DNA of 64,000 bases from contig NZ_CP048422.1 of NCBI RefSeq assembly GCF_010450875.1, positions 2,329,001 to 2,393,000 of the forward strand, written 5' to 3'. The DNA comes from Sphingomonas insulae (GTDB taxonomy: Bacteria > Pseudomonadota > Alphaproteobacteria > Sphingomonadales > Sphingomonadaceae). The position numbers and the translations under genes are program-made. The notes below the pieces were generated by a model. The model did no database searches. It was not told the origin of the DNA and saw only the letters and a list, made by a program, of their open reading frames with translations. This document shows positions 31,247 through 39,973 of this stretch, one piece after another (the first letter of the stretch is position 1; each line of letters opens with the position of its first letter).

Positions 31247-32013
31247 CAGGCCCCCGGCGCGACGATGAGCGACAATGCGCCATCGATGGTGACGGTGGTG
31301 CCGGTGATATAATCGGCGGCCGGCGAGAGGAGGAAGGCGACGAGGCCTGCGACCTCGTCGGCGCTGCCCGCCCGACCCCAGGGGATGTTCGCCTCCTGCC
31401 GGGCGCGATAGACGGGATCGGCGACGGCATGGGCATTCATCGGCGTCAGGATCATGCCGGGGGCGACGCCGTTGACCGCGATCCGGTTCGGCGCGAGTTC
31501 CAGCGCCAGCGTCGCGGTCAGCTGGGCAAGGCCGCCCTTGGCCGAATCGTAATCCGCGCCGCCGGGCCGCGGCGCGCGTTCGTGGATTGACGATATGTTG
31601 ACGATGCGGCCACCCTGCCCCGCCTTTTCCGCAGCCCGCGCAAAGCGGCGGCAGGTGAGGAACGGTCCGTAAAGATCGGACCGGACGACGCGATCGAATT
31701 GCGCGAACGGCATGTCGACCAGCTTCGTACCCGTCATGTTGAGGCCGGCGGAATTGACGAGCCACGTTGCGAAGCCGAAGGTGCGCTCCGCCTCGGCGAA
31801 CAACGCCTCTACCGCGGCTTCGTCGGACACGTCGCACTGGACGGCGTGGGCGTGGTCGGCGCCACCCGCCGCGCTTGCCACGCCGTCAGCAGCGGCGGCG
31901 TCACGGAAATAGGTGAAGACGACGCGCGCTCCCGCCTTCGCCAGCGCGGCGACGCAGGCGGCGCCGATTCCGGATTCGCCCCCGGTAACAATTGCGATCG
32001 GCGTGTCGGTCAT
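31246..32013 (-). CDS. SDR-family oxidoreductase (glucose/sugar dehydrogenase-like)
   Basis: The 255-residue classical SDR has the cofactor loop IVTGGESGIGAACVAAL, the Asn-containing LVNSAGLNMTG, the catalytic Ser in VNISSIHERAP, and the YDSAKGG Tyr-x-x-x-Lys pair. The C-terminal DEVAGLVAFLLSPAADYITG and TVTIDGALS are typical of glucose-1-dehydrogenase-like members. ATG 32013 is preferred, as AGGGG lies five bases upstream. Coupling to the GH130-like gene suggests a carbohydrate substrate. Loosely upstream is a GGAAC-N16-CATT near-match to an EcfG promoter. Confidence 0.85.
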   Translation of the reverse strand: MTDTPIAIVTGGESGIGAACVAALAKAGARVVFTYFRDAAAADGVASAAGGADHAHAVQCDVSDEAAVEALFAEAERTFGFATWLVNSAGLNMTGTKLVDMPFAQFDRVVRSDLYGPFLTCRRFARAAEKAGQGGRIVNISSIHERAPRPGGADYDSAKGGLAQLTATLALELAPNRIAVNGVAPGMILTPMNAHAVADPVYRARQEANIPWGRAGSADEVAGLVAFLLSPAADYITGTTVTIDGALSLIVAPGA

Positions 32014-32164
32014 GGCATCCCCTGGCGTCATCGTCAGGAGAAATGCGACCGGATCACGTTCGTTCCGGTGACAAATGCGTCATGCGAGCGGCGACCGGCA
32101 GGCACAGTGGCGGGAAACCCGTCCGTGCGGATAGCCGGCATGCCCGCATCATGCGGGACGAGCG

Positions 32165-32515
32165 TCAGAGAGCTTCGAGCGCCCTCGCCACGCCTTCCAT
32201 GGTGAACGGCTTTTGCAGGACCGGGCGATCACGGAATTGCGCATCGACGCTGTCGTCGCTGCCGCCGGTGGCGAACACGAACGGAATGTCGCGGGCGGCA
32301 AGCGCTTCGGCGACGGGCGTGCTCTTCTCGCCGCCCCGCAGGTTGACGTCGAGGATCGCTGCGTCGATGCCGCCGTCGTTGACGCGGGCGAGCGCGCTCG
32401 CGACGCTGTCGACGGTGCCGACGGCAGTCTTTTCCAGCACCTCGAGGAAATCTTCGAGCATCATCGCGATCAGCGGTTCGTCCTCGACGATGAGGATCTG
32501 GGTCGGAGCAGCCAT
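32165..32515 (-). CDS. Single-domain response regulator
   Basis: The 116-residue protein is a bare receiver. It has the acidic pair in ILIVEDEPLIAMMLEDFL, the phospho-acceptor in AAILDVNLRGG, the switch Thr in VFATGGSDD and the Lys of VLQKPFTM. No output domain is present. It lies just downstream of cckA on the same strand (82 bases), so it could receive or draw phosphate from the CckA relay; CpdR, the known stand-alone partner of CckA-ChpT, is a candidate relationship but the sequence does not prove it. Eight A's on the minus strand lie 44 bases upstream. Confidence 0.85.
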   Translation of the reverse strand: MAAPTQILIVEDEPLIAMMLEDFLEVLEKTAVGTVDSVASALARVNDGGIDAAILDVNLRGGEKSTPVAEALAARDIPFVFATGGSDDSVDAQFRDRPVLQKPFTMEGVARALEAL

Positions 32516-32596
32516 CCCCGGCCCATACCCATGGTTGTTGCGCAATGCCAACATCTTGTTTTTTTTCGGCGGCGCAACACGCCGGGAAACGGCGCC

Positions 32597-34978
32597 CTAT
32601 CGGCCGACCAGAACGTCGCGTGCCGCTTCTGCCAGCTGCTGCACGCTGAACGGCTTGGGGAGGAAGGCGACGTTGTCGAGGTCGATCGACCGGCGCAGCT
32701 GTTCCTCGGCATAGCCCGACATGAAGATGATCGGCAGGTCGGGATAGCGATCGCGCGCGTGGCGGACCATGGTGGGGCCGTCCATCGTTGGCATCACCAC
32801 ATCGCTGATGAGCAGGTCCGGGCGGCCATTGCGGTCGAGCAGGTCGAGCGCCGCCTCGCCATTCTCGGCGGTCATCACCGTATAGCCCTGCCGCGTCAGC
32901 GCGCGTTCGGCGACGGCGCGGACCATGTCCTCATCCTCAACCAGCAGGATGGTGCCGGTGCCCCACATTTCGACCGGCTTTGCAGGTGGCCGCGCGAGCG
33001 GCGGCTTGGTCACCGTGCCGGCGGCGTGGACCGGCAGATACATGGTGAAGGTGGCGCCCTGCCCCGGCTTCGGATCGGCGAAGATCCAGCCGCCCGACTG
33101 TTTGACGATGCCGTAGACGGTGGAGAGGCCGAGGCCCGTTCCCTTGCCAACTTCCTTGGTGGTGAAGAAGGGTTCGAATATCTTGGGCAGGATTTCGGGC
33201 GGGATGCCGCCGCCGGTGTCGCTGACCACCAGTGCGGTATAGTCGGCGACGGGCAGGATGTCGGACGCCATCGCGCGGACTTCGCTCGCCGTGACGGCCT
33301 TGGTCTGGATGGTCAGCGTGCCGCCGCCGCGCGGATTGTGGGTGAGCATCGCGTCGCGCGCGTTGACCGCGAGATTGACGACGACCTGTTCGAGCTGGCC
33401 CGGATCGGCGCGCACCGCGCCCAGGTTGCGGCCGTGGGTAACGTCGAGCGTGATCTGTTCGCCCATCAGTCGCTTGAGCAGGTTCGATACCTCGGCGACG
33501 ACATCGGGGAGTTGCAGCGTCTGCGGGCGAAGCGTCTGCTGGCGGCTGAACGCGAGCAACTGGCGCGTCAGGCTGGCGGCGCGGTTGGAGTTGGTGCGGA
33601 TCTGCTGGATATCGTCGTAATCGCTGTCGCCGGGCGAATGGCGCATCATCATCAGGTCGCAATGGCCGATGATCGCGGTCAGGATATTGTTGAAATCGTG
33701 CGCGACGCCGCCGGCGAGCTGGCCGACCGCCTGCATCTTGGTCGCCTGCGCCACCTCGCGCTTCAGCCGCGATTCCTCGCTATTGTCCTTGAGGCTGAGC
33801 AGCACCGCGGCATCGCCCAGCCCGCGGGCGCCGGCAATGGTGAGGGCGACCGGTTCCTCAGGATGGCTTTTGAGGCGGACGGCCATGTCGGAGGAGTGGG
33901 TCGCGCCGCCGGCGAAGCGGCGGATGGCGTCGGCGACAGCGGTCTTGTCCTCGCGCACCACCAGGTCGCCGGGATAGAGCGGCGGAGCATGCGGATCGAC
34001 ACCGGCCGCGCGGATGAAGGCGTCGTTCATCTGCAGGAAGCGCCCCTCGCGATCGACCAGCGCCATGCCGAAGGGCATCAGGCTGACGAGGCTGCGGACA
34101 TGGGCGGAGGCGCTGGCGCCGATCGCCGGGGCGGTATCTTCGTCATCGAGCAGGGCGACGAGGACGGGCGCGTCGTCGCTGTCCAGGAACGGGATCTGGA
34201 CGACGCGAAGCGGCGTGCCGTCGAGCCCCTCGCGTTCGAAACGGACGAGGCCGCGGCTGTCGGTGATCAGCAGCCGGGCGAAATCGCGGCCGTCGATCGG
34301 CCCGGCCGCGCCCAGCGCGCGCTCCGCGAGGACGCGGTTGCCGGCACGCACGCGCCCGTCGGGGCCGATCAGCGCGGCCATGACCCCTGCCCCGCCGAGC
34401 CGGTCGCCGGTCGCCCCGCCGATCAGCGCTTCGGTCGAGGCGGCGAGATCCTGGCGTTGCAGGACGACGAAGCGCCAGACGAGCATGTCGCCGTCGTCGC
34501 CGGCGCGGGTGATGTGCGCCGTGACGCGATGGCGGCCGACGATCAGCCCTGCGACCTCGCCACTGCCGTCGCGCCAGGCGATGCGGCCGGCGTTGCCGAG
34601 GACGGCGACGCCATCGCCCTCCAGCGGCAGGCCGGGCGGTGTCGGGAAGCCGCCGAACAGCGTTTCGAAGGCGTCGTTGGCGCAAACCAGCCGGCCGGCA
34701 CGATCGGTGATGGCGACCGCATCGCCGCTGGCCTGCGCGACGGCGCGGGTGAACGCCCAGTCGATCGACTGCGGATCGGCGACACCCGGCTGGCGAAGCA
34801 GTCGCCAGCCAAGCAGGAGGCCGCCAGCGACGATGCCGAGCCCCAGGAACCCGGCGGCGACCGCGATGCTGCCGACGAGGAAGAGGACCAGTCCGGCGGC
34901 CACGACGGTCGCACCGCCCGCGACGAGGATCGCGGTGCGCCGAGGGTCGGGGCCGGCAGGGATCGGAAGGGACGCCAT
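32597..34978 (-). CDS. cckA: Hybrid sensor histidine kinase CckA
   Basis: CckA phosphorylates ChpT, which feeds CtrA and CpdR, master regulators of cell cycle or motility in alphaproteobacteria. The 793-residue product has two membrane helices at about 15-55 and PAS-like segments (about 70-110 and 290-360; [19 protein letters not shown]). The HisKA phospho-acceptor is in [18 protein letters not shown]. HATPase motifs [22 protein letters not shown] and [20 protein letters not shown] follow. A receiver occupies about the last 120 residues ([39 protein letters not shown]). The AHDFNN H-box and domain order are diagnostic. Confidence 0.95.
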   Translation of the reverse strand: MASLPIPAGPDPRRTAILVAGGATVVAAGLVLFLVGSIAVAAGFLGLGIVAGGLLLGWRLLRQPGVADPQSIDWAFTRAVAQASGDAVAITDRAGRLVCANDAFETLFGGFPTPPGLPLEGDGVAVLGNAGRIAWRDGSGEVAGLIVGRHRVTAHITRAGDDGDMLVWRFVVLQRQDLAASTEALIGGATGDRLGGAGVMAALIGPDGRVRAGNRVLAERALGAAGPIDGRDFARLLITDSRGLVRFEREGLDGTPLRVVQIPFLDSDDAPVLVALLDDEDTAPAIGASASAHVRSLVSLMPFGMALVDREGRFLQMNDAFIRAAGVDPHAPPLYPGDLVVREDKTAVADAIRRFAGGATHSSDMAVRLKSHPEEPVALTIAGARGLGDAAVLLSLKDNSEESRLKREVAQATKMQAVGQLAGGVAHDFNNILTAIIGHCDLMMMRHSPGDSDYDDIQQIRTNSNRAASLTRQLLAFSRQQTLRPQTLQLPDVVAEVSNLLKRLMGEQITLDVTHGRNLGAVRADPGQLEQVVVNLAVNARDAMLTHNPRGGGTLTIQTKAVTASEVRAMASDILPVADYTALVVSDTGGGIPPEILPKIFEPFFTTKEVGKGTGLGLSTVYGIVKQSGGWIFADPKPGQGATFTMYLPVHAAGTVTKPPLARPPAKPVEMWGTGTILLVEDEDMVRAVAERALTRQGYTVMTAENGEAALDLLDRNGRPDLLISDVVMPTMDGPTMVRHARDRYPDLPIIFMSGYAEEQLRRSIDLDNVAFLPKPFSVQQLAEAARDVLVGR

Positions 34979-35140
34979 GTCGGTGCCGTCATCGCGGGAT
35001 GTGGCGCCCGCCGTCAAGCGATTGGTTTGGCGGGTGGAGCCTGCGATGCGAACCGCCAGAGGGACGACGCCCATTACCGCGGGTGGGGACCGTCAATCCG
35101 GGCTGGCTGCGGGGTTCACTCCGCGGCCGGGCGGGCCGCA

Positions 35141-35160
35141 GGGGCATGACACCATGCCCC
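35141..35160. repeat. Perfect 8-base inverted repeat between cckA and the M13 peptidase
   Basis: GGGGCATG and CATGCCCC flank a four-base ACAC loop. It lies about 50 bases beyond the peptidase stop on the minus strand, where the transcript would form a stable stem-loop with no T tract. It could be a weak or Rho-assisted terminator. Confidence 0.45.
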
Positions 35161-35207
35161 CGTCACCTCCGAACCATCCCGGGGTGACGGAGGATAGAGC
35201 CGGGGCC

Positions 35208-37271
35208 TTACCAGATCTTGATGCGATCGGCAGGCGCCAGATAATAGGTCTGACCCGGCTTCACGTTGAATGCCGGATACCAGGCATCAAGGTTGCGCAC
35301 GACATAGGCACGCCACTGGCCCGGCGTGTGCGGATCGGTGGTGAGCTGGTTCTTGATCGACGCCTCGCGTGCCTTGGTCTGCCATACCTGGCCGAAGCCC
35401 ATGAAGAAGCGCTGATCGCCGGTGAAGCCGTCGAGCACAGGGGGCTTCTTGCCCTTCAACGACAGCTTGTACGCATCATAGGCGACATTGATGCCGGCGA
35501 GGTCGGCCATGTTCTCGCCGAGCGTCAGCTTGCCGTTGACGTGGCTGCCCGGAATCGGCTCGTACGCGCCATATTGCGCGACGACCTTGTCGGTCAGTGC
35601 CGTGAAGCGCTTGACGTCCTCGGCGGTCCACCAGTCGGAGAAATTGCCCTTCGGATCGAACTTGCGGCCCTGATCGTCGAAATGGTGCGACAGTTCGTGA
35701 CCGATCACGGCGCCGATCGCGCCATAGTTCACCGCCGGGTCCGCGTTGGGATCAAAGAACGGCGGTTGCAGGATCGCGGCCGGGAACACGACCTCGTTCA
35801 TCAGCGGGTTGGCGTAGGCGTTGACCGTCTGCGGGGTCATGAACCATTCGCTGCGATCGACCGGCTTGCCGATCTTGTCGAGCTGGCGCTTGTATTCGAA
35901 TTCCGCCACCCGATCGGCGTTGCCGAGCACGTCGCCCTTTACCACGCGCAGGTTGGTATAGTCGCGGAACTTGTCCGGATAGCCGATCTTGGGCGTGAAC
36001 GCCGCCAGCTTGGCGCGCGCCTTCACCTTCGTCTCGGGCGCCATCCACGTCAGGTTGGACAGGCGGATGTCCATCGCGCTGATGAGGTTGCGTACCAGTT
36101 CATCGGCCTTCGCCTTCGCGGCAGGCGGGAAATACTTCTGGACGTAGACCTGGCCGACCGCCTCGCCCAGGCTGCCGTTGACGAGATCGACGCCGCGCTT
36201 CCAGCGTTCCTTGAGCTGCGGCGTACCGGACAGCGTGGTGCCGTAGAAGGCGAACTGGGTGTTGACGAAGTTCGACGACAGCAGCGGCGCTGCGTTCGAA
36301 ATGGTGTGGAACGCCAGATATTCCTTCCACGTCGGCAGCGGCGTGGCGGCGACGATCTTCGCCGTCGCGGTCAACGCCGACGGCTGGCCGACGATGACGC
36401 GGGTCTGCGCGCCCAGCCCCTGTGCGGCGAGCATCGTCTTCCAGTCGAAGCCGGGCATTGCGGTGGCAAGCTGCGCCACCTCCATCGGGTTGTAGCCCTT
36501 TTCGACCTGACGAAGTTCGGCACGCTCCCAATGGACCTGCGCGATGCTCTTTTCGAGGTCGAAGATGCGCTGAGCGGCGCCCTGCGGATCGGGCTGTCCA
36601 GCCATGCGCATCATGTCGGCGATATAGGCGACGTACTTGGTGCGCGCCTCGGCGAACTTGGGATCGTCCTTCAGGAAGTAATCGCGATCCGGCAGGCCGA
36701 TGCCGCCCTGACCGAGATAGACGGCGTAGACCGTATTGTCCTTGAGGTCCTGCTGCACGCCGGCGCCGATCGGCACGTCGATGCCGTGCATCGTCGCTTC
36801 ACCGAATGCCTTCGCGAGGTCGGCCTGCGTATTGATCGCGGCGATCTTGGCGAGATAGGGCTTCAGCGGCGCCGCGCCTGCAGCCTCGATCGTCGCGGCA
36901 TCCATGAACGTCGCATAGGTGTCGCCGATCTTGGCGGAAACGGGATCGCCGCCGGGGTTCGCCGCCGCACCTTCGATCACGGCGCGGGTGCGCTCGTCGG
37001 ACAGGTTGCGCAGGATCGCGAAGCCGCCCCAGCTGGACCGGTCGGCCGGAATTTCGGTACGGGCCATCCAGGCGCCGTTGACGTAATTATAGAAATCGTT
37101 GCCGGGCAGGACCTTCGTGTCCATCGCGGTGAGATCGACGCCGAAGTCGCCGAGCTGCGGCTTGCCGGGCGCCGTTGCCGCCGGGTTCGTGGCAGCAGGC
37201 TTGGTCTGAGCGTAGACGACGCCGGATGCGGCGGAGGCGAGCAGAAGAGCGGCGAGAACCGGTTTGCGCAT
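35208..37271 (-). CDS. Secreted M13 (neprilysin/PepO) metallopeptidase
   Basis: The product has 687 residues. A signal peptide (RKPVLAALLLASAASGVVYAQ) is cleaved near residue 22. The M13 catalytic zinc site is HELSHHFDDQGRKFD (HExxH) and the third ligand is in GENMADLAGINVAYDA. The terminal CxxW-type motif of mammalian members is replaced by APADRIKIW. AGGA precedes tandem ATGs at 37274 and 37271; spacing favours 37271. Bacterial PepO enzymes hydrolyse peptides below about 5 kDa. It is a monocistronic unit, with a TAACCGGTTA palindrome about 70 bases upstream. Confidence 0.93.
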   Translation of the reverse strand: MRKPVLAALLLASAASGVVYAQTKPAATNPAATAPGKPQLGDFGVDLTAMDTKVLPGNDFYNYVNGAWMARTEIPADRSSWGGFAILRNLSDERTRAVIEGAAANPGGDPVSAKIGDTYATFMDAATIEAAGAAPLKPYLAKIAAINTQADLAKAFGEATMHGIDVPIGAGVQQDLKDNTVYAVYLGQGGIGLPDRDYFLKDDPKFAEARTKYVAYIADMMRMAGQPDPQGAAQRIFDLEKSIAQVHWERAELRQVEKGYNPMEVAQLATAMPGFDWKTMLAAQGLGAQTRVIVGQPSALTATAKIVAATPLPTWKEYLAFHTISNAAPLLSSNFVNTQFAFYGTTLSGTPQLKERWKRGVDLVNGSLGEAVGQVYVQKYFPPAAKAKADELVRNLISAMDIRLSNLTWMAPETKVKARAKLAAFTPKIGYPDKFRDYTNLRVVKGDVLGNADRVAEFEYKRQLDKIGKPVDRSEWFMTPQTVNAYANPLMNEVVFPAAILQPPFFDPNADPAVNYGAIGAVIGHELSHHFDDQGRKFDPKGNFSDWWTAEDVKRFTALTDKVVAQYGAYEPIPGSHVNGKLTLGENMADLAGINVAYDAYKLSLKGKKPPVLDGFTGDQRFFMGFGQVWQTKAREASIKNQLTTDPHTPGQWRAYVVRNLDAWYPAFNVKPGQTYYLAPADRIKIW

Positions 37272-37362
37272 CATATGTCCTTGAAAAAGGGATATCGGGA
37301 GACTGGTGTTCTTCGGGAAGGCGACTCTGATGTGCGGTGTTGTAACCGGTTAAAGCGCCTCG

Positions 37363-37938
37363 TCAAATATGGTTTCCATTGTGACGATGTCGCCACTTGC
37401 GGGCGATCCACAGCCGCCAGCCGAGCGCCGACAGCGCATAGCCGAGCAGTGCGCACACCGCGGTGAGCACGATAAGGCCGAGGCCGAACGCCGGCCCTTT
37501 CGACCACAGCCAGTGGAAGGCACCGGTGATCCATTGCAGCCAGCCGGTCGCCGCCTCCGTCACCGGTTGGGTGATCGCGGGCGCGTCGCTGCGCAGCATC
37601 CAGGCGCCGATCCGGTAGGCGACGAACCACAGGAACGGGGTGGTGAACGGATTGGTGATGAAGGTGGTCAGCGCGGCCACCGGCACGTTGGCGCGGAAGG
37701 GCAGCGCGAACAGCGCCGCGATGGCGATCTGCGCGACAGGAAACAGGAAACCCGCGACCATGCCGAGCGCGACACCGCGAGGCACCGAGCGGCGATTGAA
37801 GCGCCACAGCCCCGGCTCCATCACCCGATGCGCGACCGGACGGAGCAGCCGGTTCGATTCCATCGATTCGCGCGTCGGCATGTTGCGCCGGCACCATGCG
37901 AGACTTTTGTGGACCACGCCCGGCGACCGGGAATCCAT
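37363..37938 (-). CDS. DUF2062 membrane protein
   Basis: The product has 191 residues. The family hallmarks are SVPRGVALGMVAGFLFPVAQ, the N-P-x-T-x-P-F-L-W loop in FITNPFTTPFLWFVAYRIG, and three to four hydrophobic helices ending in GLIVLTAVCALLGYALSALG. The function of DUF2062 is not established; a role in envelope lipid or glycan processes is only inferred by others. The start ATG 37938 overlaps the smpB stop (TGATG), so it is co-translated with smpB. Confidence 0.85.
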   Translation of the reverse strand: MDSRSPGVVHKSLAWCRRNMPTRESMESNRLLRPVAHRVMEPGLWRFNRRSVPRGVALGMVAGFLFPVAQIAIAALFALPFRANVPVAALTTFITNPFTTPFLWFVAYRIGAWMLRSDAPAITQPVTEAATGWLQWITGAFHWLWSKGPAFGLGLIVLTAVCALLGYALSALGWRLWIARKWRHRHNGNHI

Positions 37939-38420
37939 CAGCCCCGGTCGCGCATGATTCGTCCGGCTTCCCGCTTCCATTCGCGCTCCTTGATCGCAGC
38001 GCGCTTGTCGTGGTCCTTGCGCCCCTTCGCCAGGGCGAGTTCCACCTTCGCGCGACCGCGGCCGTTGAAATAGACGCTGAGCGGCACGAGGGTCATACCC
38101 TCGCGCGCGACCGCGCCGTGGAGCTTGTTTATCTCGCGTTCGTGAAGCAGCAATTTACGGGGACGCTTGGCCTCGTGGTTGAAGCGGTTGCCGTGGCTGA
38201 ATTCGGGGACGTTGGCGTTGACCAGCCATACCATCCCGTCGCGCACCTCGGCATAGCTTTCGGCGATGCTCCCCTCGCCGAAGCGAAGCGACTTCACCTC
38301 GGTGCCGGTCAGCGCGATCCCCGCTTCGTAGACGGTGTCGATGGTATATTCGAACCGCGCCTTGCGATTCTCGGCGACGATCTTCTTCTTGTCGAAGGTG
38401 GCGGGTTTGGGACGCGACAT
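37938..38420 (-). CDS. smpB: SsrA-binding protein SmpB
   Basis: SmpB binds tmRNA and positions it on stalled ribosomes. The 160-residue protein has the opening [21 protein letters not shown], the central [18 protein letters not shown], the conserved [16 protein letters not shown] and the basic tail [20 protein letters not shown] that enters the mRNA channel. It diverges from the TonB-C-like gene over 87 bases. Confidence 0.96.
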   Translation of the reverse strand: MSRPKPATFDKKKIVAENRKARFEYTIDTVYEAGIALTGTEVKSLRFGEGSIAESYAEVRDGMVWLVNANVPEFSHGNRFNHEAKRPRKLLLHEREINKLHGAVAREGMTLVPLSVYFNGRGRAKVELALAKGRKDHDKRAAIKEREWKREAGRIMRDRG

Positions 38421-38507
38421 GTCCCGGCGATGTAGGGGGTGATGTGCCGCAGGGGAAGCGGCGCGGCGACGATTGCGCGCGCCGATGCATGTGATAGCGT
38501 CTCATCC

Positions 38508-39014
38508 ATGATCGACCCACGCGCCGTGATCGGAACGTCGTTCGTGCATGCGGCGCTGGCCGCCGTGCTGGCCGGGGTGTTTGCGCCGTTTCCGATCATC
38601 ATATGTGCCGACTGCGGCGGCGGATGGTGGTTCCCGGAACCCGATCCGATCGCCGCGTTCGAACTGGGCAGTCGTATCAACGTCTACCCGATCGACGCCG
38701 TGCCGACGCCGGTCGTCGCGAGCGGATCACCGATGGCGGTCGTCCTGCGCAGACCATGCGCCGGGCAAGACCCGGTCGATCGCCTGCCGCAGTTGATCGA
38801 CGCGCGGTTGCCGAGCGCGACAGACGTCGGAAATCTGACCGCCTGCGTCCACATAACCGCCACCGGGCGGCCGGATGCCATCCGGGTCGTCAGTCGATCG
38901 TCTCGACAGGCGACGGTGGTATTGCGCCGGCTTATCCCGACGTGGACGTTCATGCCCGCCTATCGCAACGAACGACCCGTGGATTCCTGGGTCGAAGTTC
39001 AAGCCGTCCGTTAA
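38508..39014 (+). CDS. Membrane-anchored protein with a lone TonB-C-like domain
   Basis: The product has 168 residues. It has an N-terminal hydrophobic helix (FVHAALAAVLAGVFAPFPIII), a linker with a Cys-x-x-Cys (CADCGGGWWF), then a C-terminal domain that follows the TonB-C pattern. There VHITATGRPDAIRVVSRSS leads to a helix and PTWTFMPAYRNERPVDSWVEV, where a W-x-F-x-PA segment and a Pro-Val-x-x-W strand are the family marks. Cysteines at about 94 and 122 flank the domain. It has no Pro-rich spacer of true TonB. Not recognised as a named gene. It converges on dapA; their stops overlap by two bases. Confidence 0.65.
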   Translation: MIDPRAVIGTSFVHAALAAVLAGVFAPFPIIICADCGGGWWFPEPDPIAAFELGSRINVYPIDAVPTPVVASGSPMAVVLRRPCAGQDPVDRLPQLIDARLPSATDVGNLTACVHITATGRPDAIRVVSRSSRQATVVLRRLIPTWTFMPAYRNERPVDSWVEVQAVR

Positions 39015-39895
39015 ACGAGGCCCGCATGCGCCAGCGCCGCATCGACTGCGGCGCGGGATGCGTCCGCCGGCCAGGTCATCGGCAGGCGGATGCCGGCGGG
39101 GAAGCCGGGGCGGACGCGGGTCATCGCGTATTTCACCGGACCGGGCGAGGCGTCGGTGAACAGGGCGTCGTGGAGGGGATAGAGACGGTCCTGCAACGCC
39201 AGCGCGTGCGCATAGTCGCCGGCCTGGCAGGCCGCCTGGAATTGCGCGCATAGCCGCGGCGCGACATTGGCGGAGACGGAGATGCAGCCCCTGCCCCCCA
39301 TCGCGTTGAACGCCAGCGCCATGTCGTCGTTGCCCGACAGCTGGACGAAGTCGGGGCCGCAAGCGTCGCGATGCGCGGAAACGCGGGCGATGGCGCCGCT
39401 GGCGTCCTTCACCGCGATGAACACGGTCGGAAAGGCGTTGACGATCCGTGCCAGCGTGGCGGGCTGAATGTCGGTCACCGTGCGGGCGGGGACGTTGTAG
39501 AGGACGATCGGCAGTTCGGCCGTCTCTGCCAGTTTCGCGAAATGGCGGTAGATCCCTTCCTGGCCGGGGCGGTTGTAATAGGGCGGGACCATGAGCGCGG
39601 CATCGGCACCGGCATCGCGAGCGCGGGTGATGTTCGCGGCGGCGACGGCGGTATCGTTGGACCCCGCGCCGGCGATCACCGGCACGCGCCCGGCGGCCTG
39701 ATCGACGCAGACGCGGACGATGGCAAAATGTTCGTCCGCGGTCAGCGTCGCCGCCTCTCCCGTGGTGCCGCAGGGAACGAGCGCCGACGATCCTTCGGCG
39801 ATCTGCCAGTCGATCAGTGCGCGATATGCGGCCTCGTCGAATGCGCCATCATCGGTGAAGGGCGTGACGAGGGCGGGGATGGAACCTGAAAACAT
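39011..39895 (-). CDS. dapA: 4-hydroxy-tetrahydrodipicolinate synthase
   Basis: DapA condenses pyruvate with aspartate semialdehyde on the way to lysine and meso-diaminopimelate for peptidoglycan. The product is 294 residues. Signature residues are the Thr-Thr of LVPCGTTGEAATL, the catalytic Tyr in YNVPARTVTDI and the Schiff-base Lys in IAVKDASGAIARV. The opening FSGSIPALVTPFTDDGAFD is standard. The ATG at 39895 fits the family start. It diverges from slt over 78 bases. Confidence 0.95.
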   Translation of the reverse strand: MFSGSIPALVTPFTDDGAFDEAAYRALIDWQIAEGSSALVPCGTTGEAATLTADEHFAIVRVCVDQAAGRVPVIAGAGSNDTAVAAANITRARDAGADAALMVPPYYNRPGQEGIYRHFAKLAETAELPIVLYNVPARTVTDIQPATLARIVNAFPTVFIAVKDASGAIARVSAHRDACGPDFVQLSGNDDMALAFNAMGGRGCISVSANVAPRLCAQFQAACQAGDYAHALALQDRLYPLHDALFTDASPGPVKYAMTRVRPGFPAGIRLPMTWPADASRAAVDAALAHAGLV

Positions 39896-39973
39896 GAGGT
39901 AATTCGCGCTCCTGCTGCGCCGGGACGGGTTTTCGTTCAGGACAGATACGGGTGGAGGCCATATGATGTCCAC

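Noticed and set aside
32042..32066. GGAAC-N16-CATT (minus strand) before the SDR gene
   Set aside because: One mismatch in the four-base -10 element, which is usually CGTT; kept as a remark only.
32559..32566. Run of eight T near the cckA end
   Set aside because: No hairpin precedes it on the plus strand and it is an A run on the strand of the genes, so it is not a terminator.
37343..37352. TAACCGGTTA palindrome upstream of the M13 peptidase, considered as a CtrA or operator site
   Set aside because: It lacks the TTAA-N7-TTAA spacing of CtrA, and a ten-base palindrome alone is weak evidence.
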